DNA from: CAYRXE01 sp964428205
GTDB taxonomy: Bacteria > Patescibacteriota > Gracilibacteria > Peribacterales > Peribacteraceae
Direction: 5' to 3'
Length of the DNA stretch: 44,379 nt
Assembly: GCA_964428205.1 (NCBI GenBank)
Contig: CAYRXE010000004.1
Span: forward strand, 1 to 44,379
Shown: piece after piece, positions 32,223 to 41,263 of the stretch
Numbering within the stretch: the stretch's first letter is position 1
Layout: every line of letters starts with the position of its first letter
Notes under the pieces: model-generated
The model's input: only the letters and a program-made list of their open reading frames with translations
Told to the model about the DNA's origin: nothing
Databases searched by the model: none
Made by a program: the position numbers and the translations under genes

Positions 32223-33964
32223 GGGCAGGCGCTGCTCCCTGCAGCAGGGGCGAAGATGAACAGGCGCTTGCTGGTGGCGAGGAATAATCGATCAATACCC
32301 GGTGCGTGGAACACGCTTGTGGCAAAGCCAGAGTCGGAAGGGGAGGGAGTGTAGGACTGGAGAAGAGTCGGCGTGCTTGCAGGATTGATTTTTACAATCT
32401 GGAGCGACTGCGTGAACCAGTTGCTAGCGAGGAAGGCGTAGCAGGCCGTGGGATCTGTGGTCACGCGCACACTTGAGCCGCTACTGGTGTAATCCCAAGG
32501 ACCAACAACACTGCTGGGCATGCCGGGGTTACGCACATCGAAGATTCGCGTGCGGCCGTCTCCGACTGCCGCGCTCTGTACGCCCAAGAGAACCGTTGCA
32601 GGTCCCACAGCCGTGGACAATCCATCTTGCGTGGAGCCTCCGGCCTTGGAACCCAAGTTCACCATGGCATCGGGGCGCGTGATATTCACGACGGTGAGCT
32701 CGCTGTTGTCGACTGTCGTCGAGAGATACGCAGCTGTGCCAAATACAGACACACCCTTCACTCCTCCTATATAGAGAGAGTGGAGATAGCGAATCTGAGA
32801 GCTGCTGGAAATATCAAAGGCAAAGAAGTCGTTACCGTTGGGGTAGGGGCCTGCAGAAGATGATGAGCCGGCAGAAGACGCGACAGAACTCACACTGGAA
32901 CTACTCGAGTATCCAGGTTCACCGGGGCATAGTCCGCCGATCATAGTTTCTGGCTTACAACAGGCGATGATTTCACCTCCGTCATTGTAATGACAGTAAA
33001 TGGCATGCGCTGCCGGCGTGAACCACTCTTTTATAGCGGGACTCCAAGGGGCCTTCGCAACATTTTGGTTACGCATGTGCGGCAAGCTGGTTGCTGGTCC
33101 AAGACCCGACGCACCGACGTACAAAAAGTCTCCGGCAACGGCCAGAGAGTTGGCGGCGCCCGAACCTGGCAAGTTGTAGCTCGCGAGAAGAGTCGGGGTA
33201 GCAGGTGTCGAAATGTCGTAGGCTTTTACTTCTCCATTCGCGTCGCCAGTGATGACATACAACACGGTTCCACGCACGGCGAGCGCGTAACCCACCCCGC
33301 CAATATCCTTCACTGCCAAGAAAGCCGGACTGTTGAGGTGCGGCAGGTTCACCACCGTCAAACCGGGATACGAAGCGTTTGTGCTGGTCAAAAAGGCACT
33401 ACTACCGGTTACTGCCACATCGCTAAATGCAGGGTCTACTGCGGCATAATCGTAGGTGTACGTGCCAACCGGAGTCAGTGCAGATCCGCCCCAGTTTCCT
33501 GTGGGCTTGGTATTTCTCCAGTTGCCCAAGATGGTGTACATCGATAGCGAAGCAGGGCGAGTAGGGGAGCGATTCCAAGAGGTGGTAGCTTTCACGAGAT
33601 AACGTTGCGCGTTGATCGCCGTCACTGTGACAGACGTCACGTACCCACCGGTTGCCGTCGTGGATGTGCCCGAGAACTTGTACTGGCCGGTCACCGAATC
33701 CACTACAACGCCGTAGGTGCCCTCACTCAAAGACGAGTAACTCTTCGCGGCAATACTGCGAGAACCTTCCAATGCTTCCGTTGCCAAATCCACAGCGCGC
33801 TTGCGATCACCACCTGCTTTGGTTTGTCCCTGGCCTTCGTACACCGTGATGCCGAACGCACCTAAGAAAATAGCGAAGAGCGCAATGCTCAATACTGCTT
33901 CTAGGAGCAGGAAACCTTTGCGCCCGTGATGGGTTTTGGAGGGAACGCGAATCACGGAAAGCAT
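32219..33964 (-). CDS. Pilin-like protein with propeller-type (LVIVD-like) C-domain
   Basis: A 581-residue protein. The prepilin-like N-terminus KGFLLLEAVLSIALFAIFLGAFG has Glu at position 5. After a pilin-type domain, repeated motifs (GLTVVNLPHLNSPAFLAVKDI, EVKAYDISTPATPTLLASYNLPG, ELTVVNITRPDAM, TRIFDVRNPGMPSSVV, LQIVKINPASTPTLL) form about seven blades. They match LVIVD-type beta-propeller repeats. A Ser-rich insertion with Cys (CHYNDGGEIIACCKPETMIGGLC) breaks the propeller. The design, pilin stem plus propeller, recalls PilY1-type tip adhesins but as a single protein. The ATG at 33964 gives a normal leader; it overlaps the next gene by 4 nt. Confidence 0.82.
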   Translation of the reverse strand: MLSVIRVPSKTHHGRKGFLLLEAVLSIALFAIFLGAFGITVYEGQGQTKAGGDRKRAVDLATEALEGSRSIAAKSYSSLSEGTYGVVVDSVTGQYKFSGTSTTATGGYVTSVTVTAINAQRYLVKATTSWNRSPTRPASLSMYTILGNWRNTKPTGNWGGSALTPVGTYTYDYAAVDPAFSDVAVTGSSAFLTSTNASYPGLTVVNLPHLNSPAFLAVKDIGGVGYALAVRGTVLYVITGDANGEVKAYDISTPATPTLLASYNLPGSGAANSLAVAGDFLYVGASGLGPATSLPHMRNQNVAKAPWSPAIKEWFTPAAHAIYCHYNDGGEIIACCKPETMIGGLCPGEPGYSSSSSVSSVASSAGSSSSAGPYPNGNDFFAFDISSSSQIRYLHSLYIGGVKGVSVFGTAAYLSTTVDNSELTVVNITRPDAMVNLGSKAGGSTQDGLSTAVGPATVLLGVQSAAVGDGRTRIFDVRNPGMPSSVVGPWDYTSSGSSVRVTTDPTACYAFLASNWFTQSLQIVKINPASTPTLLQSYTPSPSDSGFATSVFHAPGIDRLFLATSKRLFIFAPAAGSSACP

Positions 33965-34058
33965 TTTGACGTATCTACACCTTAAAAGAAGCTGCTCGGT
34001 GTTGCGTAAACCTAAGAACAATATCGGGGTAGTAGATGTGTCATTTTTCCCTTACCCA

Positions 34059-35117
34059 TCACGGAAACTGTAATTTGATCACCGAATCAATGTAATTGCC
34101 ATTCGCGTACGGAGTTTCCATTTCTGTAGCCAAAATCATTTCGCAATTTCCCAGATTCACGAGACTGCTTCCATCCAAATATCCTCCCGCTTGCAGCAGT
34201 GACTGCAGTGCCGTGGAAGATGTGGTGAACGACAGTGATTCTCCATCACGCAAAAAGCGAAATCTCGCGGTGTGATCTTTGGACGTGTAGTTGTCATCAA
34301 TACTCAAGTATCCCGTCTGTTGCAGGTAGTTGCGCACGCGAATTGCCACGAGATCTCCATTGGAAAAACTCACCGATCGCGACTCGCCGCCTCCTGGAGT
34401 TACAGCATTTCCCCAGCCGTTGATGGATCCTTGGCAGTTTCCACTCTGGAACATGCGCCTGTACACCGAGCCGTTATCGTTGCTGTAGCAGTCATAGGTC
34501 GGTACATACATGCCTCCCGATGTGCGCAATGCCGCGATGTTTGTGAAGGTCACCGATCCATTCGTGTTCATCGTGATCATGTTGTTGCTGCCAAGTGTGA
34601 ACGAGCTGCAGAGCGGGGGAGTGTAGACCGAAGACGCGGACGACGAAGCCGCAGAAGAGCTCGAAGCACTTGTGAGTGTGATCGAAGTCGCATTCACCGA
34701 TATGACCACCGTGATGGTCGCCTGTTCGTTGTTGAGTGCCGTGAGCGTGATGGTGCCTTCGGTGTTGGGGATGCCATTTGCGTCGAAGGTCACCTGACTC
34801 AATCCTTCGAATCGAACCGTCTCCGGCATGGTGAGACGCAGAATATTCTCGGCCTCATTGGGGTTGTTCACTGTTGCTTCGTAATCAGACCCGGGAAACA
34901 CCACTCCACCGGAAATGAAGAAGGACCACTCCGAATCGTTTTTTCGAGAAACCGCAAAATGCTTTGCCGTCTGCAGCCCCTGCATCACCTGAGTCTTGGC
35001 CACATTCAAATCACTGCGGAACTGCCATTGCTGAATCAAAGGGATGGAGAGCGTGCCGATGATCCCCACTACCGCCACGGTGAGCAGTACTTCCAACAGT
35101 GCGAATCCTTTGCGCAT
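34059..35117 (-). CDS. GspH-like pilin with large unknown C-terminal domain (paralogue A)
   Basis: A 352-residue protein. The leader MRKG is cut before FALLEVLLTVAVVGIIGTLSI, Glu at position 5. A GspH/FimT-like domain (AKTQVMQGLQTAKHFAVSRKNDSEWSFF...) covers about 5-150, then a short Ser/Ala linker (SSSSAASSSASS) and a ~180-residue C-domain with four Cys. This domain shares the pattern CYSxNNGSxYR, GNAV, GG, TKDH and an end C.(M/L)ILA(T/S)E with the next upstream gene, 35205-36455. I do not recognise the domain. The gene has a terminator upstream and probably its own promoter (TATAGG 8 nt before the ATG). Confidence 0.83.
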   Translation of the reverse strand: MRKGFALLEVLLTVAVVGIIGTLSIPLIQQWQFRSDLNVAKTQVMQGLQTAKHFAVSRKNDSEWSFFISGGVVFPGSDYEATVNNPNEAENILRLTMPETVRFEGLSQVTFDANGIPNTEGTITLTALNNEQATITVVISVNATSITLTSASSSSAASSSASSVYTPPLCSSFTLGSNNMITMNTNGSVTFTNIAALRTSGGMYVPTYDCYSNDNGSVYRRMFQSGNCQGSINGWGNAVTPGGGESRSVSFSNGDLVAIRVRNYLQQTGYLSIDDNYTSKDHTARFRFLRDGESLSFTTSSTALQSLLQAGGYLDGSSLVNLGNCEMILATEMETPYANGNYIDSVIKLQFP

Positions 35118-35157
35118 GGAACGATCCTATATGGCTCAAGATGTAAATCAACACAAC

Positions 35158-35189
35158 AAAAAAACCCACCCCTCACAAGAAAGGGTGGG
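35158..35189 (-). terminator. Terminator after the 35205-36455 gene
   Basis: On the minus strand CCCACCC/GGGTGGG (35183-35189 with 35165-35171) is followed by a T7 tract. Confidence 0.85.
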
Positions 35190-35204
35190 CCTTTTAAGGA
35201 ATAT

Positions 35205-36455
35205 TTACTGGAAGTACAACTCCATGACGAAGTCATTGTGATCGCCTGGTTCGACGTCGAACTCAGATGCAAGAATCAACTTGCAGGCGTTCATACTGAC
35301 CACATTACCCGACAAGTAGCCGCGAGCCTGGAGAAGGCTCTTCAAGCTCGTCTGACTCCAAGCACCTGGTGCAGACGTGATGTTGTCGCCGTTCTTGAGA
35401 TACACCATACGAGATGCGTGATCCTTCGTATTGAAGAAATCGTTCACAGCGAGCCAGCCAAGGAGCTGGAAGCGTGCGCGAGTCTTGATAGTGAGTTGCT
35501 CTCCTGCAACGAGTGAGACAGTCTTGGTGTCACCGCCGTTCACGGCAACCGCATTGCCATAGGCATTTCCATTGTTGTTGCAGCTACCGTTGCCGCTGAA
35601 GAGCGACCTGTAGGTCGATCCGTTATTCTTGCTGTAGCAAGCGTGTGTATCGATGTACACGCCAGGGAGGAGCTGATGCAGTGCTGCGACGTTTGTGAAC
35701 AGTACGTCAGAGTTTGCCGTGAGCGTGATCACATTGTTTGCGAGTGTGAACTTGCTCGCGCAAGGGTCAGAACCTCCACCGAAGTATCCACCACCACCAG
35801 CACCGCCTGTTCCGCCTGTGCTACCCGCAGAAGAGGAAGAACCGCCGGAGGAAGCCGCAGAGGATGCAGCCGAAGAGGCTGCAGATGATGCCCCTGAAGA
35901 GCTGCCACCTGCGCAGGAACCAAGAACGGCACCGCGTGATTGATAGCTGGGCCAAGCGGCATCGGTAATGGCGAGCGTTACGTTGTTGTAACAAATCGTC
36001 AGGCTGCCACCCACGGTGGTGTCCACGGAACCAAGAGCGACCGAGAGGACGATCTCAATCGAATCCACTTCATTGTTGTATGCCCTCAGAGTGATCGTAC
36101 CGATCTGACTCGGGTTACCTTCGCGGTCGTACGTGACTTCGTTCAAGCCGGAGAAGGCGACTGTCTGCGGCATGGAGTAAATCTCCGTCGTGCTGTCGTC
36201 GAGCATGTCGGAAGAGAAGGCATCTCCTTTATAGAGGACGCCTTGAGGAATAAAAAAGCCCCAATTACTATCTTCCTTACCTGCCATGGCGTTGGAGCGC
36301 GCACGCTGCAAGCCTTGGATAATCTGGTTTTTGGCGAGCGCCATGTCTTGGCGAGCGCTGTACTGTGACCAGAGAGGAACACCAAACATACCGATGGTCG
36401 TGACGATGCCGACCACCACGAGCACTTCGAGGAGTGCAAATGCCTTACGCTTCAT
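35205..36455 (-). CDS. GspH-like pilin with large unknown C-terminal domain (paralogue B)
   Basis: A 416-residue paralogue of the preceding entry. The N-terminus KRKAFALLEVLVVVGIVTTIGMFG has Glu at position 5 but Ala instead of Gly just before the cleavage point. The GspH-like region (AKNQIIQGLQRARSNAMAGKEDSNWGFF) is followed by a Ser/Ala/Gly linker (GASSAASSAASS...GGTGGAGGGGYFGG). The same four-Cys C-terminal domain follows (CYSKNNGSTYR, CNNNGNAYGNAV, TKDHASRM, NACKLILASE). It has its own promoter (TAGAAT at 36479-36484, minus strand) and terminator. Confidence 0.83.
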   Translation of the reverse strand: MKRKAFALLEVLVVVGIVTTIGMFGVPLWSQYSARQDMALAKNQIIQGLQRARSNAMAGKEDSNWGFFIPQGVLYKGDAFSSDMLDDSTTEIYSMPQTVAFSGLNEVTYDREGNPSQIGTITLRAYNNEVDSIEIVLSVALGSVDTTVGGSLTICYNNVTLAITDAAWPSYQSRGAVLGSCAGGSSSGASSAASSAASSAASSGGSSSSAGSTGGTGGAGGGGYFGGGSDPCASKFTLANNVITLTANSDVLFTNVAALHQLLPGVYIDTHACYSKNNGSTYRSLFSGNGSCNNNGNAYGNAVAVNGGDTKTVSLVAGEQLTIKTRARFQLLGWLAVNDFFNTKDHASRMVYLKNGDNITSAPGAWSQTSLKSLLQARGYLSGNVVSMNACKLILASEFDVEPGDHNDFVMELYFQ

Positions 36456-36478
36456 AGAGATTAAGGGGAAAACAAGCT

Positions 36479-36484
36479 ATTCTA
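36479..36484 (-). promoter_or_regulatory. -10 element (TAGAAT) of the paralogue B gene
   Basis: TAGAAT on the minus strand, preceded by TGCT; leader about 17-25 nt without ribosome site. Confidence 0.45.
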
Positions 36485-36570
36485 AGCATTTACGATGCGT
36501 TTGGACAAAAGAGCAAGCAGTACAATCGCTTGACGCTCTGTCTTCCTATTTCTTGTTATCTATCTGGGCG

Positions 36571-38949
36571 TTATCCACCGTTGACGTTACCGACAACGCT
36601 ATAGATCGGAATGATGATGGCAAATGCGATGCTACCGACCAGTCCACCGATGAAGAGGAGCAGGATTGGTTCCAAGATCACCGGCAGCTTCTGTGCAGTG
36701 TTGTTCGCCTCTTTTTCGTAAATGGCTGCGACTTTTAGCATGATCTTCGCCAAGCTTCCCGTGCGCTCACCCGTGATGATCAGCTGCTGCATGGAAATAG
36801 GGAAGAGCCTGTTTGTCGAAGGGATCACACCAAAGGACTTTGCGAATGAGTCACCAATGGTGACGTGTTCCAAGAGACGGCGGTAGAAACGCTTGTACGC
36901 AACGATGGGTGTCACATCCACCAGTGAGCGCATAGCTTCCACGAGTGGCACACCAGCTTCTAGCAATCCTCCAAGGATCACACCAAAGCGAGCGAGCGTG
37001 GCCTGACGAGCGAGAGGACCGATGCCTGGGATCTTAAACACGACCCACTGTGCAACAACTTTGAAGCGCGTGAACTTCGCAAGAATCGTCAGCACAATTG
37101 CTCCGCCAATAATGGATGGCACCACGACGAGACCGTGCTCGCTGAATCCATTACTAAAGGCAATCACAATGCGTGTGATGAGTGGCAGCTTCACGTTCAA
37201 GTTAAAGAGCACTTGCACCAACTGTGGAAGCACAAAGAGCCCAAGTCCCATGACCACCACGAACATGAGCACGAGCACGATGATCGGATAAATCATGGCC
37301 ATTTTTACTTTTTCGCGCAGGTTCTGGTCCTGTTCTTGCTGTGCGGCCAAGTACTCCATGTTCTGCGCGAGGTTTCCTGCTTCTTCACCAATGCGAATGA
37401 GAGCGATGGCATGCGGAGAGAAGAAGTGCTGATCATCCATGGCGCGCCACAAAGAACTTCCGTTCTCGACTGCCATGTTGATCTTCGACAACAGTTTCTT
37501 GCTCGCACGGTTTTTGCTTTCCATTTGCAATGTGCGCAACGCATCAATCAGCGGCAGACCGGCATTAAGCATGGTGGCCAAGTTCTGCACAATGGAGAGC
37601 CTTTCCTTGCCCATGCCCATGTACTGGAGCGAGGCATTAAGCTGTGTGAAGAAGCCAGCTTCTTTGCGTTTGGGACGCTTCGCTTCTGCGCTCATCATCA
37701 TGTATTCCGCGCGGCGCTCCTCCGTTTCCATTTTTTCTTTACGCGTTTTGCGATCCTCTTTGCCTTGCGCCTCTTTTTCTGCCGAGGTCTGCGGTACGGC
37801 CTGCGCGGGTGCTGGCTCTGTCTTGTTTTCTGCAAACGAAGTTACGAGCGAACCTAAACCACTCGCATCTTCTTTTGCAGGTACTTCCTCCGGGAGTTTT
37901 GGAGCGTCGTCCTTTGCAGGCTTTTGCTCTGTTGCGACATCATTCTTTTGCATTAATGAACCGCCACGCAGTGTGACGTTTGGAACAGGTGCCGCAGGTA
38001 CTGCCTTTGGAGGTGCTGCTTTTGGAGCAGCTTTCTCCATAGCTTTTGCAACTTTTGCCTCGCGGTTCAGCTCGCGTACATCGGCAGCGGCTTCGCGGAA
38101 CCCACCGAAGAGAGAGGAGAAGAATCCTTCTTTCTTTTCCTTCACACCAAAGGTGCTTGTCTCCTTTATCTTCTTTAAGCCACCCATGTCATCCTTGGTA
38201 ATCACTTCTTCTGTTCCAGAAGAGACCACCTCTTTTTCGACAGACTGAATGCGACCCAAATTCTGCTCCAACTGTTCACGTTCAGCTTTGCTCAGCGCCT
38301 TTGTTGTCTGCGCTGGCTTCGGCTCAACAGGCTTTACCGTCTTGCTTAAGATCGCTTCCGCTTCTTGCAGGCGCTTGGCCATTTGCTGTGTTTGTGCCTC
38401 GTTTTTCTGGAGCGTCTTTTCTAACTTCTCCGTGCGCTCCGCCGTATCGAGAACTGCTTCGGACATGAACGGCAACATTTGCACAAAGCGCTTCCAGCTT
38501 GTGGGAGCTGCTGCGACATCCGCTTCAGGCTCCGTCTTAGCCTCAGTCTTTCCTTGCGGAACTGGGGGGAGGGAAGAGAGTGGATCTTTTTTAGGCTGCT
38601 TCACCGCGTAGCGACTGAGCGCTGCTTGTCTGCGAGAAATATACTGCTGCAGAGAACGTTCAAGTTCTGGCATGACAGCGACGTCATCAAAGGCAGAAAG
38701 TTCCTCCTTATTACTTGAGGAACTCTTTTCTTTTGGGACCTTCTTTGATGCTTTCGGGTCCATCTGTACGCGCATCTTTTTTACGTAGACCTTGTCTTTG
38801 CTGCGCGACACACGAGCCTTGCGACTCTTGTGCACTTCTTCGACAGGATCCCTGCCGGTCATCATCGTCAGGTACTGACGCAGGAGGGTAAAGACCGGAG
38901 GGTCTCCACCTTTATTGTTTGCCGGAGGCTGGTTATTTCTTTCTGGCAT
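36571..38949 (-). CDS. pilC: Pilus/type II secretion inner-membrane platform protein PilC (GspF) with long N-terminal extension
   Basis: A 792-residue protein, about twice the usual ~400. The C-terminal ~390 residues are a normal platform protein: two T2SSF domains (RLSIVQNLATMLNAGLPLIDALRTLQ... and LARFGVILGGLLEAGVPLVEAMRSL...) and membrane segments MIYPIIVLVLMFVVVMGLGLFVL, VVVPSIIGGAIVLTIL and LLLFIGGLVGSIAFAIIIPIYSV. The first ~400 residues are hydrophilic, Lys/Glu/Ala/Pro-rich, with coiled coil (about 160-220) and no recognised domain. PilC is the membrane ring driven by PilB. The ATG at 38949 overlaps the end of pilB by 17 nt; the upstream GTG is less likely. Confidence 0.92.
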   Translation of the reverse strand: MPERNNQPPANNKGGDPPVFTLLRQYLTMMTGRDPVEEVHKSRKARVSRSKDKVYVKKMRVQMDPKASKKVPKEKSSSSNKEELSAFDDVAVMPELERSLQQYISRRQAALSRYAVKQPKKDPLSSLPPVPQGKTEAKTEPEADVAAAPTSWKRFVQMLPFMSEAVLDTAERTEKLEKTLQKNEAQTQQMAKRLQEAEAILSKTVKPVEPKPAQTTKALSKAEREQLEQNLGRIQSVEKEVVSSGTEEVITKDDMGGLKKIKETSTFGVKEKKEGFFSSLFGGFREAAADVRELNREAKVAKAMEKAAPKAAPPKAVPAAPVPNVTLRGGSLMQKNDVATEQKPAKDDAPKLPEEVPAKEDASGLGSLVTSFAENKTEPAPAQAVPQTSAEKEAQGKEDRKTRKEKMETEERRAEYMMMSAEAKRPKRKEAGFFTQLNASLQYMGMGKERLSIVQNLATMLNAGLPLIDALRTLQMESKNRASKKLLSKINMAVENGSSLWRAMDDQHFFSPHAIALIRIGEEAGNLAQNMEYLAAQQEQDQNLREKVKMAMIYPIIVLVLMFVVVMGLGLFVLPQLVQVLFNLNVKLPLITRIVIAFSNGFSEHGLVVVPSIIGGAIVLTILAKFTRFKVVAQWVVFKIPGIGPLARQATLARFGVILGGLLEAGVPLVEAMRSLVDVTPIVAYKRFYRRLLEHVTIGDSFAKSFGVIPSTNRLFPISMQQLIITGERTGSLAKIMLKVAAIYEKEANNTAQKLPVILEPILLLFIGGLVGSIAFAIIIPIYSVVGNVNGG

Positions 38950-40741
38950 TTGCAGCAGTACCGAAGAGAACTTCTGGAGGAGCGGCGACACGCATGAGTT
39001 CTTCGATTGTGGTCACACCGGATTGCACCTTCTCGAAGCCGTCATCGAAGAGCAGCTTGAGACCTTCCTTTTTACCAGCGTTGATCAGATCCGTAGAAGT
39101 TGCGCGCTGGATAATCAATTCTTCAATTTCTGGCGTGATGATCAAGAGTTCGTAAATACCCAAACGACCTACATACCCCGTGCCTCCACAGGCTTCACAT
39201 CCCTTACCTTTATAGAGGCGTACCGATTCCTTATCTGGGAAGTACTTATCGGCACCAGGGAAGAGCTTTTGCGCTTCGTTTAATGGCAGAGAATAACTAA
39301 AGCGACACTGGGGGCAGATTTTGCGAACGAGACGCTGACCAATGATCACTTCGAGCGTCGATGCGAGCAAGAACGGCTCGACTCCCATATCCAGAAGACG
39401 AGGCACTGCGGTGGCAGCGTCGTTGGCGTGGAGCGTGGAGAAGAGCAAGTGACCGGTGAGAGCGGCGTTGACTGCAATGTTTGCCGTTTCACCGTCACGA
39501 ATTTCTCCCACGAGAATGACGTTTGGGTCCTGACGGACGAGAGCGCGGAGACCGTTTGCAAATGTGAGGTTTGTGTCGGCATTCACCTGGATGTGGTTGA
39601 TGCCTGGGATTTTGTATTCCACAGGATCCTCAATCGTCGAGATGTTCACGTCTGGGAAGTTGCGCATCTTCAAGAGTGCGTACAACGTCGTTGACTTACC
39701 TGCACCGGTCGGACCTGTGGTGAGGATCATGCCGAAAGGTTTGTGTGCAATTTTTTCGAGAATGGATTTGTACTCTTCGCTGAATCCAAGGTCGTTTAAG
39801 GTGAGCGTGCGGATGTATTCCGAAAGAATACGAAGCACGATCTTTTCGCCGTCGACGATTGGCACAATAGACACACGCATATCGATCGTGCGGCCTCCCG
39901 GAGCTTCGTAACGAATGGCTCCGTCCTGAGCCGCAAAGTGCTCGTCGATCTTCATGTTTGCAGCAATTTTGATGCGGTTCACGACACCTTCGAAGTACTC
40001 CTTAGGCAGGCGACCAGCGATGTGCATGACGCCGTCCACGCGGAAGCGAACGAGCACAATGGCTTCCTGAGGTTCGAAGTGGATGTCGGATGCGCGCAAC
40101 TCAATAGCGTCATTGAAAATCTCCGTAATGATTTCCGGAGCGACACGCTTCTGTTCGTTGATGATCGCCTGGAAGCGCGTAGCGAGTGGCTTGCGATAGT
40201 GCACAAAGAGCGCATCGATTGCGGCCTTGGGAGCGTAGTGGAAGACAAGTGGGCCGCCGTATGGCTTGCGAGCTTCTTCGCCCTTCTTGCCCGATGTCTG
40301 GTAGGCAGCACCTGCCTTGTGACCAAGCATCTTTTTCTTTTCGGGGTCTTCTTTGTCTGGGAACATTGCATACTGCTGACCCAAGTTAATACGCACTGCT
40401 TCTTCGAGCAGGGGATTGGTCGGGTCGCTCGTAGCGATGGCGACTCCCTTCTCGTCCTTGCCCATACAAATCACGCTGTACGTGCGAGCAATTTCTTCGG
40501 GGAGGAATGTGACGATTTCTGCTGTCGGAGGGTTACTGCCCAAGTCTGCGAATGGCAGCTTAAAGTGCTCCGCAAGAGCGCTTTCGAGCAGTTCCTGGTT
40601 TAAGAGACCAAGCTCAATTAAGACCGATTTCAGAGGCACGTTGCGCTCCTTTGACTGGCCCTCTGCTCGCTTCAAATCCTCTTCGCTCAAATAGCTCTGC
40701 TCTAAGAGAATTTTCCCGAGGTCGGCGTCTTTGATTGGCAT
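38933..40741 (-). CDS. pilB: Pilus assembly ATPase PilB (GspE)
   Basis: A 602-residue hexameric ATPase that powers pilin extraction and assembly. The N-terminal MshEN/GspE-N domain (GKILLEQSYLSEEDLKRAE) is followed by the motor: Walker A GPTGAGKST (about 340), Asp box STIEDPVEY, Walker B region NVILVGEIRDGETA (about 405), His box LLFSTLHANDA, and a tetra-Cys zinc site (CPQC...CEACGGTGYVGR) typical of PilB/GspE. No retraction ATPase (PilT) is in the window. The ATG at 40741 gives the usual start MPIKDADLGKILLE. It overlaps pilC; the response-regulator gene ends 55 nt upstream. Confidence 0.95.
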   Translation of the reverse strand: MPIKDADLGKILLEQSYLSEEDLKRAEGQSKERNVPLKSVLIELGLLNQELLESALAEHFKLPFADLGSNPPTAEIVTFLPEEIARTYSVICMGKDEKGVAIATSDPTNPLLEEAVRINLGQQYAMFPDKEDPEKKKMLGHKAGAAYQTSGKKGEEARKPYGGPLVFHYAPKAAIDALFVHYRKPLATRFQAIINEQKRVAPEIITEIFNDAIELRASDIHFEPQEAIVLVRFRVDGVMHIAGRLPKEYFEGVVNRIKIAANMKIDEHFAAQDGAIRYEAPGGRTIDMRVSIVPIVDGEKIVLRILSEYIRTLTLNDLGFSEEYKSILEKIAHKPFGMILTTGPTGAGKSTTLYALLKMRNFPDVNISTIEDPVEYKIPGINHIQVNADTNLTFANGLRALVRQDPNVILVGEIRDGETANIAVNAALTGHLLFSTLHANDAATAVPRLLDMGVEPFLLASTLEVIIGQRLVRKICPQCRFSYSLPLNEAQKLFPGADKYFPDKESVRLYKGKGCEACGGTGYVGRLGIYELLIITPEIEELIIQRATSTDLINAGKKEGLKLLFDDGFEKVQSGVTTIEELMRVAAPPEVLFGTAANARKK

Positions 40742-40769
40742 GTGTGTTTGGTTGGGTGTTTGGATCAGA

Positions 40770-40787
40770 GCGGGCATCCTTGCCCGC
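40770..40787. promoter_or_regulatory. Hairpin between the response regulator and pilB
   Basis: A perfect GCGGGC/GCCCGC stem with a 6-nt loop. On the plus strand it is followed by ATTTTTG; on the minus strand, the direction of the flanking genes, no T tract follows. It is therefore more likely a processing or translation-control structure than a terminator. Confidence 0.4.
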
Positions 40788-40795
40788 GATTTTTG

Positions 40796-41179
40796 TTACG
40801 CGCCGAGCGCGGATTTTACGCGATTCACAATCTGCAAGATGGGCGTGTTTGCCTTCACGAAGTAATCCGTTGCACCAAGAGTCTTGGCTTTGGCTTTGTC
40901 TTCTTCTTGCCCAAGGTTACTCAAGATAATCACCGGCGTTTGGTTCTTCTTGCGGTATTCCTGCAAGAACGAGAAGCCATCGACTTCGGGCATGATCAAG
41001 TCCAAGAGAATGCAATCAAACTTTTCACTTCCGGCCTTCGCCAAGCCCTCGGCACCCGAAAGAGCCACGACGGTTTCGTAACCTTCGTGTCCAAGCTTTA
41101 GTTCCAGTGCGTGTGCGAGTGGGCGTTCATCCTCAACGATGAGGATTCTCTTCTTGCCCGTGGCTGCTGTTTCTGACAT
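40796..41179 (-). CDS. Receiver-only response regulator
   Basis: A 127-residue CheY-like receiver with no output domain. Visible residues: acidic pair in LIVEDERP, phospho-acceptor Asp in CILLDLIMPEVDG, Ser in VIILSNLG and Lys in YFVKANTP. It is probably phosphorylated by a kinase such as the one at 26957-29194 and acts by binding a protein partner. Its position just ahead of pilB and pilC suggests pilus control, as PilG/PilH do in other bacteria. It has its own extended -10 promoter. Confidence 0.93.
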   Translation of the reverse strand: MSETAATGKKRILIVEDERPLAHALELKLGHEGYETVVALSGAEGLAKAGSEKFDCILLDLIMPEVDGFSFLQEYRKKNQTPVIILSNLGQEEDKAKAKTLGATDYFVKANTPILQIVNRVKSALGA

Positions 41180-41202
41180 GGGATATGGGAAGAATTCCTC
41201 TT

Positions 41203-41215
41203 AGTATAGCAGAAA
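41203..41215 (-). promoter_or_regulatory. Extended -10 promoter of the response regulator
   Basis: TTTCTGC followed directly by TATACT (41203-41208) on the minus strand; leader about 18 nt. Confidence 0.6.
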
Positions 41216-41263
41216 TGGCTATGTGCAGCAATAGTTACACCCTGCCGGGGATAATGCAAGATT

